64,000 nucleotides of DNA from Ectobius pallidus (taxonomy: Eukaryota > Arthropoda > Insecta > Blattodea > Ectobiidae), in the NCBI GenBank assembly GCA_964059195.1, contig CAXKWD010000005.1, forward strand, positions 90,161,882 to 90,225,881, written 5' to 3'. This document shows, in pieces, positions 1 to 11,684 of this stretch. Both the position numbers and the translations under genes were made by a program. Position 1 is the first letter of the stretch; every line of letters begins with the position of its first letter. Below the pieces are notes generated by a model, which was not told the origin of the DNA, did no database searches, and saw nothing but the letters and a program-made list of their open reading frames with translations.

Positions 1-220
1 AGGCGGGAATTCGACTGCAATAACAACTGAATTAGAGCACATCTTCTAATGCTCCTATAGGCAGAGCTATCAGAATCTCTCTTTTCCCTCCAGCCAGATA
101 CTGAAAAGTTGCTATCATGCATGTGTGACAGAATACTGTTCCTTCAGTGTCAAGCCACAAACGTATGTCTCAGGGTTATGTCCAAGGCATCAAATGGGTT
201 CTCAGCACAGCACAATGAGA
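1..220. other. No recognised feature
   Basis: Non-repetitive AT-rich sequence with no reading frame or signal I can support. The last 8 bases (213-220, CAATGAGA) are the left target duplication of the hAT element that follows. Confidence 0.6.
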
Positions 221-766
221 CAGGGGCATATTCATAGGAGGGCTGAGGGGGCTAAGTCATGCTAATATGGACATCTTAATTTGACAAATAGTAGACAGTT
301 TATGTGCATGACATCCTGATCACAAAATGCGTGAAATAGAAATGCCATTACTGCTTTGTATAAGTAGGCTATATACAAAATTTAGCCTAACATAGAATTT
401 TTATCTAAGCTGCTCAAGCTGGCATGAATGTATAGCTTAGCTCGCTTAGCCACTAACGGCTGATCAAGCTGGCATTACTGCCCCTCAGGTAAATTATAGC
501 GGTAAAGCGAGTAGTCTTGATAAATTTTCCAAAAGTGGGAAAGCAAGAGAAATGAATTTTGTTCTATGACTCAACAGCTTTAATACCTTTACCTTAGATT
601 AAGATGTGATTGTGACATACACTTCAACAAACAAACCTAAATACTTTGTTTGGGTATCTTGGTGTAGTTATGTTATTATGTGAAGATTCAATATAATTGT
701 GTGTGATAATAGTATTAGATTTATTATCACATCCCCTTCTGAAAAGAAATCTTGGATACACCCCTG
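221..766. mobile_element. Non-autonomous hAT element (546 bp)
   Basis: It begins CAGGGGCATATTC and ends GATACACCCCTG, so short terminal inverted repeats start CAGGGG. It is flanked by CAATGAGA (213-220) and CAATTAGA (767-774), an 8-bp target duplication with one mismatch, as expected for hAT. It contains no transposase frame and was presumably mobilised in trans. A short internal repeat (…CAAGCTGGCAT…) occurs twice near 413-475. Confidence 0.72.
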
Positions 767-840
767 CAATTAGAAGAGTTTATTGTAATAAATTGCATGC
801 ATAATGATAGACATTAAATTAAAGATAATGAGACAGTTAA

Positions 841-866
841 TTCTTCTTCTTCTTCTTCTTCTTCTT
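841..866. repeat. (TTC)n microsatellite, LINE 3' tail
   Basis: About nine TTC units. It is the reverse complement of an (AAG)n tail of the adjacent minus-strand LINE rather than an independent microsatellite. Confidence 0.85.
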
Positions 867-1403
867 ATTTTGAATGCGCCTACTTAGGACTATGCTTGTT
901 CACCTGTTGGGTCTTGATTTTCGCCCAATACTGTCCCATTTTCTGTCGTGTAACTCCTTTCTTTCATCTGTCCAAGGGGTACCTTTCCTTCGAGATTTCT
1001 CCATGAACTTCTTTCAAGGTACGTTTCACAGCCCGTCTGTCATGCAGATCTGATATTTCCAGATCTTTGATGTCCTCAGTTTCTGTCAACCACATGGTAC
1101 AAACAATTTTATTTTGCCAGAAAGGGAATAAACAAATGGTCAATCTTGTGGGAGGCAGTCTCACTACATGTCCATAGAAAGCTATTCTCCTTTTCCTTGC
1201 ACAATCAGAGAGTTTCTCTATGTGGTCGTATAGTTCAGAATTGTGTCGAATACGAAATTCTTCATCTAATTTTACAGGACCAGGGATCTTCCTGAGAATT
1301 CTCCTCTCTGATTTCCATCTTCTCTATCAGACCGCTTCAGTTTATAGGAAGACTCTCCATGGCATACAAGGCTTCTGGTCTTATGACTGACTTATAGTGT
1401 GAT
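844..1403 (-). mobile_element. 5'-truncated non-LTR retrotransposon (RT C-terminal end)
   Basis: Read on the minus strand, 1395-970 gives the C-terminal region of an RTE-type LINE polyprotein: 'RPEALYA', 'ERRILRKI'-like, then 'RKRRIAFYGHVVR', the usual YGH tail. Stops and frame slips break it (longest open piece 964-1164). The 3' end runs into an (AAG)n tail, seen on + as TTC repeats at 841-866. The insertion is flanked by AGTTAATTC at 835-843 and 1404-1412, a 9-bp target duplication, which fixes both ends. It is a dead-on-arrival copy of about 560 bp. Confidence 0.82.
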
Positions 1404-2070
1404 AGTTAATTCATTATTATTAGTTTTATTTTTTTTAATAAATATTTTATGAAGTATGGTTGATGCATCGCTCCTGTTTGTGACATAACAAAAGGCTGAA
1501 GAATTGGTAGGACTAGTGATTCAATATCAAATGCCAATAATTTAACTATTTCTTTCCCTACTCATACTATAGGCAGTGGTGCACCATGGAGGGGGCGGGT
1601 GGGGCAGTCCACCCAGGCTCCACTTTGAACATAGGCTCCAAAATTTTATTCACTTATTTTTACCAGACCAGTGACGAGTCCTGGTTTGACTGAATAAAAG
1701 TTGTGTATTAAGCAACATTATACATTTTTTAAACAATAAATTAAGTAGAAAACAGGTTAGAGCTCACAAGAAAGATGTTTAGTTTATGTAAAATTTAGTT
1801 TATTATTAAAACTTTACTGTTTGCTGTTTGGGTTTTCTTTGTTTTGTACATAAAATAATATTGTGCAGTTACAACTATTTAGTTGAAATACCTTTTCAAT
1901 ACCATGGGCATATTAACATGTATTTCCTCCAGTCATAATTCAGTACTGGTACTGGTACTCTAAGCAAACTTATGGTAAAAACGTAAAGTTGCTTAATGTG
2001 TATTAAACGTGTGAATGCCAAATGAAATAAGAAATCCATTATTAAATAGTTTATTCAGAGTCCACAGAAA

Positions 2071-2766
2071 TACGAGGGCTGTTTTTTTTTCAAGTTCCGA
2101 CAGGGCATAAAATGAAAATCACTGTGAAAATCAAAACTGTTTTATTTGGAACATTTAGGCACACCTTCTAGCTACTTCTGTACATAGTTTTGTTCCGATT
2201 GAGACATTTGTCTTAGCGTGGTACCAACTTTCCAATACCCTCTTCATAGAAGCTTGCCGCCAGCATATTCAGAAGGGTCCTCATGGCATTTTGAAGTTTT
2301 TTTGAATTTCTTCGTTGGTGTGGAAGCCAGATCTTAGGTTTGTTCGGGAAATTTGTGTGCATCCATTGTTTGGATTGTTTTTTGGATTCTGGTTTGTCGT
2401 AACGAATCCACGTTTCATCCCCTGTCACGATGGATTTCAAAAACTTGTTCCCGTGCCGAGTGACTTTCATTTTTTTTCGGCAGCTGAAGAAAGATCTGGA
2501 AGGACAGAGCTTCCACACCAACGAAGAATTTCAAAACACTTCAAAATGCCGTGAGGACCCTTCTCAATACGCTGGCGGCAAGCTTCTATGAAGAGGGTAT
2601 TGGAAAAATGGTACCACGCTACGACAAATGTTTCAATCGGAACGAAACTACGTACAGAAGTAGCTAGAAGGTATACCTAAATGTTCCAAATAAAACAGTT
2701 TTAATTTTCACTGTGGTTTTCATTTTATGCCCCATCAGAACTTGAAGAAAAAAAACAGCCCTCGTA
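2071..2766 (-). mobile_element. Fold-back mariner-like element
   Basis: TA-flanked element with ends CGAGGGCTGTTTTTTTTTC and its inverse. Arms 2071-2327 and 2509-2766 are near-perfect inverted copies of the same mariner 3' region, including the transposase C-terminus (…SFYEEGIGK…) on both strands. Only the 180-bp centre is single-copy and carries the VTGDETW catalytic block on minus. This is a minus copy joined head-to-head with a truncated plus copy, not an ordinary mariner whose TIRs are about 30 bp. Nested in the 1574-2890 hAT. Confidence 0.86.
2213..2521 (-). pseudogene. Mariner transposase fragment
   Basis: About 100 codons without a stop. Residues near 32-38 read VTGDETW, the mariner motif around the second catalytic Asp (family knowledge), followed by WMHTNFPNKPKIWLP-type sequence. 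The first Asp, helix-turn-helix domain and intact third Asp block are missing, so it cannot be functional. The C-terminal part is repeated on + at 2509-2640 in the other arm of the fold-back. Confidence 0.82.
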
Positions 2767-2898
2767 TAATGAATTAGGCACCTACCATCGTATATTTCTG
2801 TAGACTGAGTGAATGTATAAATTGTGAATACTGTGTAAGCACCCATATTGGTGGTGCTCAAGGCCCCCCATCATTGTTGGTACGCCACTGACTATAGT

Positions 2899-4313
2899 TA
2901 CCAGTACTAAAAAATATAGAGGAAGTATTGTGTGTAACCTTGAAATTCAATGTCAAGTTTTCAGCATAAATACACTGTGATACATCCTCTGAATCTAGAA
3001 ACACAATTTTCAGAAACATATCTGTATGTGTGTAGTTTGTCTGCCTGTATCTGGTGAATAGCATAGCTCAAGAACAAAAAAATGTTATCCAAACAAAATT
3101 TTATACTTGGATTAGATATTGTCTGGAAATGTGACATGTAGATTGGCAATGACTTTCTCTTACTTTTACTAAGACTGCAATACTTTACATGAAGAAAATT
3201 TCATTTTTTGCTATTTTCTTGAAAACGGCTCAACCAATTTTCTGTAAATTTTGCACACGAGATGCTTTTTCTAAGAGCTAACAAATTTATTTGAAATATT
3301 TTTTTGCAAAAATTCTCTGAAGAATAGTTATACGGCAATATCATCTAAACAAGCTCAGGATTTTATGACTTTCCTGGTGAACATTGCACCTTTGCATAAG
3401 GCTGAGGCAACTGAGTATGAACTCCCTGTGTACAGCTTCTTGTTCTATTTAAAATGTGAAGTGAGAAAACTAGATTGTTCATACTTAGGTAGAGAAAGTT
3501 ATGAGAATGTTACATATCAGATTTTTAAAATTGAGTAATAATAAACCAAAACCATTAAGTGCGTCACAAAAGTGAAAGTTACCTTACATGGTAGAATAAA
3601 TGGCTAAAAGAAAAAAAACTTTTAAATAAAAGTTTAGGTAAAATATTTATGAAATTGCAACAACGATGATAATGAGACTAATAGAAATATTGCATCTGTT
3701 GAAAATATAACATAAGAATATAATTCTTTTATCAAAAATGTTTTTATAAAAAGATAATCTTCCCCATGATTCAAAAGCAATGTACATTTGATTGGCTGTT
3801 ATCTAAGAAACTTACATATTCTAAAAATGAAAACTGTAAATGTAGACTCACATCAACTGAAAGGTCCTTTTCGTCCATTTCCTAAAGATCCTGAAACAAA
3901 CAGATTATTTATTAGTATCAGCCTAAAATAAAGTCTGAGAAATGATACAGACTCTCCTACTCAGTATTAAATACAGTTTATAGTCTTGTGTGTTGGCCTG
4001 AAACCATATGAAACAACAAAGTTTTCTGATGAATCTGTGTATGTTATATCATTATTTCAAAACAATAGCATAAAGTAAGCATGCAATACATGGCATAGAA
4101 ATATACAGAAAAGACTGAACAATTTTGAAGAGGAAATTTTTGCAAGGAGAGCCCACTTTTAGTTACACTATTTAGGTTTCATGATTTGATTCAAACAGAT
4201 TACTCACAAATGTCAACATGGCAGAATGATAACAATAAAAAATATTTTTACTTTGTTCAACCCATATGAGTACTATTCACATTTTCTTTCTTTCTTTCTT
4301 TATTTGCCCAAAG
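2899..4313. other. No gene recognised
   Basis: AT-rich unique-looking sequence; all frames are short and in different phases. I see no splice-bounded open frame, terminal inverted repeat or RNA gene. A TTTC microsatellite lies at about 4282-4301. Confidence 0.5.
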
Positions 4314-4328
4314 TATTATACAATACAG

Positions 4329-4627
4329 ACCGCCAGCATGGTCTTGTGGTTAGCATCGCCGACTACAGATCCGACGGCCCGGGTTCGATCCCAGGTACCT
4401 CCTCGGATTTTTCTGTGGTAGGGAGGTCTGGCAGGGGTGCACTCAGCCTCATGATTCAAATTGAAGAGCTACTTGATAGAGAAGTAGCGGCTCCGATCAA
4501 GAAAACCACCATTAACGGGGCTGACCACATGCCCCCAATCCCATCTGCCTGTAGTAGATGACGCAGCGGTCGGGTGGTAGGCCAAGTCCCTCCAGGGATG
4601 TAGCACCACGGGGTTTAGAGGTTGTTT
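4329..4627 (+). mobile_element. tRNA-derived SINE
   Basis: The head has RNA polymerase III boxes: A box in TGGTCTTGTGGTTAGCATC and B box GGTTCGATCCC, spaced as in a tRNA. A 200-bp tRNA-unrelated body follows, ending TTTAGAGGTTGTTT. Perfect 15-bp target duplications TATTATACAATACAG at 4314-4328 and 4628-4642 define both ends and show LINE-machinery insertion. Full-length, apparently fairly recent. The long open frame crossing it (4226-4561) is coincidental. Confidence 0.93.
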
Positions 4628-4642
4628 TATTATACAATACAG

Positions 4643-6270
4643 GTGGCATAGTCATAGAATAATTAATATCAATATAGAAATGAATTTATTTTGTTATACA
4701 AGAAATGACTGACATATTTATGTCTTTAAATAAATAAATAAATAAACAAATAAAATAAATAAACAATACAAATTAAATACAACAAACTTAATAAAATAAA
4801 AAAATAATACCCTATAAGAATTACTATTATTTCCCTATGCAATTGATTTTATATTCTTCAATTGAATACCAGGCCTAGCTGATTATGTCATTTTGGGATT
4901 TAGATGTTTTCTAGAAGTTGAAGCCTACATCTTGATCTCCTGGTCTTGTTTTGCTGTTATACAGAGCATATAGAGCAGGGGTTTCAAACTTCACGACATC
5001 TGAGGGTCAAATTCATGCCTAGGAGTTGATTGGCAGGCCGCACAATTTTTTGGCAATAAAATTTGACAAATATTATAAAATAATGATCTGAAAATAAAGT
5101 AAAATTATGAAGGGAATATATATATTTACCAGTATATAGCTTTCTTCTTTGAAGACCTTTCTGAAGAAGATGTGGAAACATTAATTTTATCTGAATTTCT
5201 AAAATTTGGCAATAAAAACCATCAAATTGGAAATAAAAATTAAATACAATTTATTAGGCCTACATTAAAATCATTTAGTTATTGACTATACTGTAATATA
5301 TTTTAATAAGATGAATATTAAATTAATATATTTTTTAAACAAACCTCATGGGCCAAAAGAAAAAGCCACAGGGCAATCATTAGGAAATCCTTGGCATAGA
5401 GTATACCATAATATTCATCTCATTGCTATATACAGTACATTATTATTCAGCAATATGATCTACAAACATTCGATTTTTAAATGTACAATGATAAGTACCG
5501 TACAATATAATATTTAAATATCTTCAAATAATTCATAACTATTATTTAATTTCCATTAGTTGGCATGCTTATGTTGTTATCTCAACAATATATGCGTAGA
5601 ATTCTTCTTTCTCAGGTACCAGTATGAATTATTTATGACTACTATTTTAAAACACTTGTAAAAGTGCAATAAAAATTATGAAAATGAACTACAGCATACT
5701 GATAATGTGATCATAAAAAGTCTTCTGTAAAGTAAGCACATGTAGGGTACAAGAAGTGAATCTTCTAAATTCTAAAATTGATATATACATAGAATAAAAT
5801 TGTAAAGAATACTGTTCTATAAATTGTTTTTACTATAATAGTACCTGTCAGCTGGGCTTCCTAGCCAATGACACTACATGTAAAGACTTATAGTCAATTT
5901 AGTTAGAAAGGAAAAACAAATACAAGCACACGCTGACTGGGGAGATTTTTATGTAAAATGCTTGTTCTTTAAACAGCGAGAACATCAAGATGATGGCAAT
6001 CTAAATAACTTTATTTTTAATGTATGTACAACATACAAAAACAATATCAGACCTAACAGGATATATACAACTCTAAGTCCCTACAATGCCAAAATTTTAG
6101 TTATATATACAGGAAATGCATACTAGGTTGAATTTCTCAAACTATTTCTGAAGAAATAATCAATATGTATCAACTGTAAATTGCTAGTAATGGAATAATA
6201 AATTGTAAATTTCTAGTGTCCTTAATTAGTAATTAAATTTAATTAGTAGTTTAAGAAATTGATGATTCCC
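4643..6270. other. No gene; low-complexity AT-rich DNA
   Basis: Contains an AAAT-type simple repeat (about 4728-4770). A hAT-like left end, CAGGGGTTTCAAACTT, is at 4976 with no matching right end that I could find. No coding frame is supportable. Confidence 0.45.
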
Positions 6271-6325
6271 ATATCATTGTAATATGGACTGCTGGATGAA
6301 TAAAGAATTGAATTGAATGGAACTG
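6271..6325 (+). mobile_element. Possible LINE 3' tail
   Basis: The stretch TGGATGAATAAAGAATTG followed by a GAATT-type repeat resembles the 3' ends of the CR1/L2-like LINEs elsewhere in the window (AATAAA, then a short-unit tail, as at 37190-37216 and 41284). No coding part precedes it. Tentative. Confidence 0.35.
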
Positions 6326-6340
6326 GCAAGGACAGCTCTT

Positions 6341-6354
6341 GGGGGGGGGGGGGG
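6341..6354. repeat. Poly-G run (14 G)
   Basis: Fourteen consecutive G on the + strand in otherwise AT-rich DNA. Similar runs occur at 50840-50851, 52495-52508 and 56716-56727, usually next to transposon ends. Confidence 0.9.
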
Positions 6355-6703
6355 AAGTATGATCTTAAGAGACACTGATGCCCATGGGCAAATTGTTAAG
6401 ATTCAGAAGGAGATAATAAGATCCTTTAAAACATATTATAGATAAATCTTTTAAGGCGATAATGTTATTCAGAACGTCCCTCTTTAATCATTTAAGCTTC
6501 CAGTACAACAGACAGTGAAAGTGCAAGACAATAAAAGTTTAGAATACCAGTAACAAAAGATTAAATACTCCCACTTCTCAAGCAGAGCAAAACATTAAAA
6601 CTTTAGGATCAGATGGCCTATTATCTGAATTCTAAAATTCACTAAGGAAATGTACAGGTGAGGATCTTCTAAAGATCTGCAATACTATATTGCAATGAAT
6701 ATA

Positions 6704-7396
6704 CAGTGGACTCTTAGTAATTCGAACCCCAAGGGGAATTAGACAAAAATCGAATTATCCAAATTTCGAATTAACCAAAACTGTGACTTTTTAAACGAAA
6801 ATGCCGTAAAAATGTTAAAAATAAACTCATTGCAATAAATAATAATTATTGTAAGAGAATCTTACCTTAATGACTGCCATCTTGTTGTTTGGATGTTAAA
6901 TGAAACCATTTTTTTTTTCGCACTAAAACTGTAACACTTAATTGAATAAAGGAACTCCACGCTTTGAAATTTTCAAACACAGTCACACTTGTAGGATAGA
7001 ATGAACACTAAAATTTTCACAGAAGTGTTGAATCCCTCCAAGACTGTAGAGGAGGGGGTGAACTTCGCATTCCATTGAACATCTATTCTGCAGGAGGAAG
7101 ATAACGGTGGTTAAAAATACACTTTAGTACGGTACCTGCTGGCTGCTACCGACTAAGTTTCTTCAGCGAAATAGAGAATTCTTGTGGAATTCCTGGAAGC
7201 AATGAACTCTTGGAATCCTTACAGCATTAACATGAGACAAATTTGGGCTTCGATTTATCCAAATTAAGCTTAAAAAATTCGAATTAATTGCAATTTTTTA
7301 ACATACATTTATATAGGAATTTCAAGGGGAATGAGTATTTATTCGAATTATACAATATTTCGAATTATCCAACGTCGAATTAACCAAGTTCGACTG
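6704..7396. mobile_element. pogo/Tigger-like MITE (693 bp)
   Basis: Starts CAGTGGACTCTTAGTAATTC and ends AACCAAGTTCGACTG, flanked by TA on both sides (6702-6703, 7397-7398). Inner sequence repeats the motif TTCGAATTA and its variants at both ends, as in pogo-group subterminal regions. No transposase. Consistent with a Tc1/mariner-superfamily non-autonomous element. Confidence 0.78.
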
Positions 7397-7936
7397 TATT
7401 TCTGTATTTACAGAAATGTGGTATTGTAGTTTACATCCCAAAAAAGGTCAATATGCTCAACGTGTGACTTAGTATGTAATTATAACTTAGTGCAGTACCG
7501 GTACTTAATTGTGATATAAACTATTTGATAAATTGATATCAATCTTATTAATCCCATGTTATTCAGTGGTGTAGTCAAGGGTATACACAGGTATATGCCG
7601 TACACCCTCCGCGTAATATTACTCATTAGTGTATGTCTTCTGTTTTATTGCAAGCTTTTGATAACTATGCCATTGACTGGAGAAACCAATGCGAGAGTAG
7701 CCTGTGTACCAAAGATTCTGGTAACCCATTAAAACAGGTTCGGTTGAGTATTTTTGACTACATAGCCAGAACCAAATTATGAAGATTTTATCTTTGAATT
7801 AAAACAGTGCAGTTTTTAAACTAATTTTTATTATAGCCCTGGGGTAGAAATGTGATCGATAAAATAGAATATATTAGATCTTCTGTATTTTCAAAACTAC
7901 ATACCTATATTATATGATCATTTTATGTCATATTAT

Positions 7937-8965
7937 ATGATTTATGTATAGCGTAGAGCTTTATCACTGGTACTCACTACTAAATTGCGGTATTTTGTTT
8001 ACCTGTTGGAGCGCTTTCAACCGCATGGAGCGGCCATCTTCAGCAACTGACTTCCATGGTGTTGTTGTTGTTGTTGTTGTTGGGAAGACATTTCTGGATA
8101 ACTGTATCGTACAGCGCGTGCGATTTGAATTGTAACTGTTCGTTTAGGATGTTGGTGTTGTCTTGTGTGGTGTGTCTGTATATTTCATATTGTTCGAGTG
8201 TGTTGAGTGTGTGACCTTTGTGGTTAATGTGTAGGATTTCCATGTCTGTATTGATGTCTGCGTATTCGTGTCCTGTGGTTATTATATGGTTTGCATAGGC
8301 AGAGTCTGTGTTTTGTTTGAGAGCTCGTATGTGTTCTGTGTATCGTGTTTTGAAACTTCGGCCTGTTTGTCCTATGTAGAATTTTGGGCAGTCGTTGCAT
8401 TTTAGTTTGTAGACTCCTGGGTTGTTGTATTTGTTTGTGTGTTGTTTGTTGTCTGTGGGTTGTATTTTGTTGATTGTTTTGTTCTTTGTTCTGAATGCTA
8501 TTTTGTATCCTTGTTTTCTGAATTGTTGGGCGATTTTCTGTGTATGTGTGTTGAAGTATGTGAGTGTGATGTATTTGTCTTTTTTCTTTTCTGTGTTTTG
8601 GTCATTTTTCTTCATTCTGATTTTGTGTAGTAGGTTGTCAATGACTGTGTGGTTAGACATGGAAATCCTACACATTAACCACAAAGGTCACACACTCAAC
8701 ACACTCGAACAATATGAAATATACAGACACACCACACAAGACAACACCAACATCCTAAACGAACAGTTACAATTCAAATCGCACGCGCTGTACAATACAG
8801 TTATCCAGAAATGTCTTCCCAACAACAACAACAACAACAACACCACGGAAGTCAGTTGCTGAAGATTGCCGCTCCATGCGGTTGAAAGCGCTCCAACAGG
8901 TAAACAAAATACCGCAATTTAGTAGTGAGTACCAGTGATAAAGCTCTACGCTATACATAAATCAT
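7937..8965 (-). mobile_element. Penelope-like retroelement, head-to-head inverted copies
   Basis: Arms 7937-8247 and 8655-8965 are 311-bp inverted repeats differing by only a few bases. The minus copy is longer (7937-8654) and encodes the GIY-YIG endonuclease end of a Penelope-like element. The plus copy is 5'-truncated to the last 311 bp and abuts it directly. Both therefore show the same 3' end at the outer borders. Inverted partial copies are a known habit of Penelope-like elements. Almost no divergence between the arms suggests a recent event or gene conversion. Confidence 0.87.
8040..8684 (-). CDS. GIY-YIG endonuclease domain of a Penelope-like element (partial)
   Basis: About 205 codons read on minus; the first ~10 (8684-8655) come from the opposite arm. 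The core reads GVYKLKCNDCPKFYIGQTGR then SFKTRYTEH: the paired 'GVY…YIG' β-strands, the downstream catalytic-type Arg and the Cys pair of the Penelope GIY-YIG nuclease. A Lys/Asn-rich linker that would follow the reverse transcriptase palm/thumb precedes it. It ends in a poly-Asn run from a GTT repeat. The reverse transcriptase itself is missing, so this is a 5'-truncated copy. The domain would nick DNA for target-primed integration. Confidence 0.88.
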   Translation of the reverse strand: MWLMCRISMSNHTVIDNLLHKIRMKKNDQNTEKKKDKYITLTYFNTHTQKIAQQFRKQGYKIAFRTKNKTINKIQPTDNKQHTNKYNNPGVYKLKCNDCPKFYIGQTGRSFKTRYTEHIRALKQNTDSAYANHIITTGHEYADINTDMEILHINHKGHTLNTLEQYEIYRHTTQDNTNILNEQLQFKSHALYDTVIQKCLPNNNNNNNTMEVSC

Positions 8966-9223
8966 TAAGATTATCGCTACAGAATGGACAAAACTCAAGA
9001 AGTCATATTATAGTTGTAAATGCATTGCTAATGCCTCATTTTGAAATGAGTGAAATATTTTGCATTTTTTGTATAAATTAAATGATGTTATTAATAATAT
9101 CTCATATTAACTGCTACTATGCTGTCAAAGAATCCTGTTAAAATTTATGACTTCCACTAAAATTTCCCCTAAATTTTAGAGTATAACTTATGAAAATTTT
9201 GGGACTAAAGCACTGATGTTATA

Positions 9224-9912
9224 TCAATTCATACATCATGTTCAAATATCCATTAATACATCATGTTCAAAGTTGTATTTTTCAGTATTAAATACTCAGC
9301 GTCTTGTATCTTTAGATTTTCATCAACCATTTGATAGGGAAAAGCATGCACATTAAATTATGTATCATGATGACATGGACTAAATGATACTATGTTGGAT
9401 GCTACCCATCTTTCCAAAAGGTAAAAAGTATCTTGCATGGTTCTTAGTGTTACCCAAGAAATGAGGAAGTGACTGTCCTTTGTTTCTCAAATTTTCTGAT
9501 TTTTGTGGAACAGTTTGTGAAAACATTTACAACTTTTCTCTCTGGAGTTTATATATATATATATACAGATTGTTCTTCCAGTATCTGGCTAGATTCCTGG
9601 GCAACATGTCTTGCAGCACTTAATTCTAATCTCAATAGCCGGACTTGATCCAACTCATTTTCTCACACAGATGACGATGCTCTGACTTTTACTTTCTCAC
9701 ATATACTTAGTACAGAGAAAGTATTGTGAGTGTGACAAAAATCAAAATTGAGGAAATGCCGGGAAAACAAGTTTCACGATGCCTAGAAACCAAATAAAGT
9801 GTTTTGGAATTTAACTGAAGGTCTAATATGTATTTGTTTTTCTAGATTTTGCAGTATTTTCAGGTTCTTCACCTCATAATATAGCAGTGTTGACATTTTA
9901 TTCCATCAGAGA
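9224..9912. other. No gene recognised
   Basis: AT-rich sequence with a short (TA)n run near 9551-9564. A 20-bp segment around 'CATCATGTTCAAA' is tandemly duplicated at about 9234-9270. No coding frame above background. Confidence 0.5.
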
Positions 9913-11222
9913 CAGTGGCGGCTCGTGGCCGGACAATTAGGTGAAGAGAAAAAATGCCACATGCTTATGTTAATAGTGGAATTCACCTATGTCATGTAAA
10001 CCAAAACAATCCTTCGGTAGCCCTTTAAGGCAGCAAACTTGTCGGTGATATCATCACAGAATGGCTGCTTTTCTTCTAGCTGCAGTAGAAGTTCTTTCTG
10101 AATTGAAACATTCGCTAAACAAGATAGACTACTTGTCAGGTTAGTTAATATCTGGCAATATTTGTTATTCTTCATTTAGTAGGCCTAAGTCGTGATATGA
10201 CAGCTGGCACAATGATGATTTGATTTTAAACAATGTGGGTAAGAATGTAGATATTATTTATAAAATCTGATACATTTTATTCATGGAATACTCTTAATAA
10301 ATCCCACTCGAGATTATGAGTTTTGTGAGATAAATTTGATCCTGCTTCTTCGCCACAAATCTATCTATGTTTATCGTAATTATTATTCTCCTAATCAGAT
10401 TATTCAGAATATTCCATTCATGCGATGCTGACTTGGTATTGACTAATAATCTTTAGCAATCGACCAATGACTGTTGTTTATCTTATAAGTTTATATATTG
10501 CGAGGGTCGGAAAGATGCAATTTTATCTGATAAACTTCAGCTCGTTACTGGATACTTCAAGGCATTAATATGCAGTGATTAATATGTTGCATGTCTATGA
10601 TTACCTAAGAAAAAATATGCATTGTAGGAATGAAACGTCATGATCCATGTTCTCTTCGGAGTATAAACTGGAAAATGGATTGGGATTAGAAGAACAATTA
10701 CAGTGTAATTATATTTGTAGTGATCAACGCATTAACATCAAGGCTGTGATGGATAATATATGTAATTTATGAACCCTGTATTCAAGTGCAAACGTGCCCA
10801 CCTGTTTCTCCGAGCTCACAGTGTGAGGTACTGGCACAGAAAAAGCCTGAACAAGAGGGACGGCTTCGTGGGTAGTCTGTTCGCGTTGGTTTGTGGACGT
10901 GGGATAAGCGAGAAAACTGCTGCTTGCCATCCTTAGTGGATCCTTAGCCAATTTTAGTGGATCAGACTACCCATGGAGCCGAGGGAATGGTAAACCAGTT
11001 CCGTTTCTCCACGGCTGACTTGAACCACTTGCAGGATCTCAGTGTCTCCTAGCTTTGATACCAGTTTGTAGCATGGCGGGCAATTAAAAAATACAGATAC
11101 ATTAATTTTATAGTAAAAACCAACGTTTGTGATATGAAAAATAAACTTTAAAAATACGTATTGTAAAGGAAAAATACTGGTGAAGTGCTACTTCACCTAC
11201 TTCCCCTGAATAGCCGCCACTG
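9913..11222. mobile_element. Non-autonomous hAT element (1310 bp)
   Basis: Left end CAGTGGCGGCTCGTGGCC, right end GAATAGCCGCCACTG. Subterminal copies of a GTGAAG/CTTCACCTA motif lie near both ends. Perfect 8-bp target duplication ATCAGAGA at 9905-9912 and 11223-11230. Internal frames (9987-10175, 10724-10951, both minus) are short and do not resemble hAT transposase, so I leave them out. Confidence 0.92.
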
Positions 11223-11230
11223 ATCAGAGA

Positions 11231-11684
11231 AGAAAACTGTCCCCTAGTTTAATAAAAAAAAAATACAATAGGTGTAACAGAAAAAAAAACTATATCAGAT
11301 ACCAGGCCTAATGAATGTAAGACTTAATACAACTGTCCTCCTTCATCCTAATACTCACTAAAATCTAACTTTAGATATCAACGTTCCCTAAAAATGTTGT
11401 GTCTGCAAGGAATTACAAGAGAATGATTGTATTAAGTTAGCTATATGTATATTTAGCATTGTAAATTTTAAATGAATAAAAGTTTTTAAATTCTGCTACA
11501 AAATTTGTTTAGAAATACGGTAATTTATTTGAATTAATTCAGGAAACATTTTTGTAAATTGCAGTCATTGCCCTGGCCTTGAAATGTCAAGTTCCTGGCA
11601 ATGGAGTATAAAGAAAGAGCACTTAACTCATTTACTTTTATGGTAGAAAAAACTGAGATTCATAGAAGGTTGTAACAGATAAAG
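11231..11684. other. 5' flank of gene 1, nothing identified
   Basis: A-rich sequence immediately upstream of the proposed core promoter of gene 1. No further element recognised. Confidence 0.45.

Larger units (their letters stand above)
1574..2890. mobile_element. hAT element containing a nested mariner fold-back
   Basis: Left end CAGTGGTGCACCATGGAG, right end TTGGTACGCCACTG: inverted termini of the CAGTGGYGYACC type. Flanks ACTATAGG (1566-1573) and ACTATAGT (2891-2898) are an 8-bp duplication with one mismatch. No hAT transposase is visible. About 700 bp of it (2071-2766) is a later mariner insertion, so the hAT alone was about 620 bp. Confidence 0.78.
7564..9215. mobile_element. hAT element interrupted by a Penelope fold-back
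   Basis: Left end CAGTGGTGTAGTC, right end GGGACTAAAGCACTG (CAGTGSTKTAGTC termini). Flanks ATGTTATT (7556-7563) and ATGTTATA (9216-9223) are an 8-bp duplication with one mismatch. The middle (7937-8965) is a later Penelope-like insertion, so the original hAT was about 620 bp. No transposase is visible. Confidence 0.66.

Noticed and set aside
4226..4561. 111-codon open frame
   Set aside because: Crosses the left target duplication and the polymerase III head of the SINE at 4329.
4976..5500. hAT element starting CAGGGGTTTCAAACTT
   Set aside because: Only one end visible; no second terminus or duplication of ATATAGAG.
8422..8862. 146-codon plus-strand frame in the Penelope palindrome
   Set aside because: Formed by antisense of the minus copy joined to the truncated plus arm; only the latter part is retroelement coding sequence.
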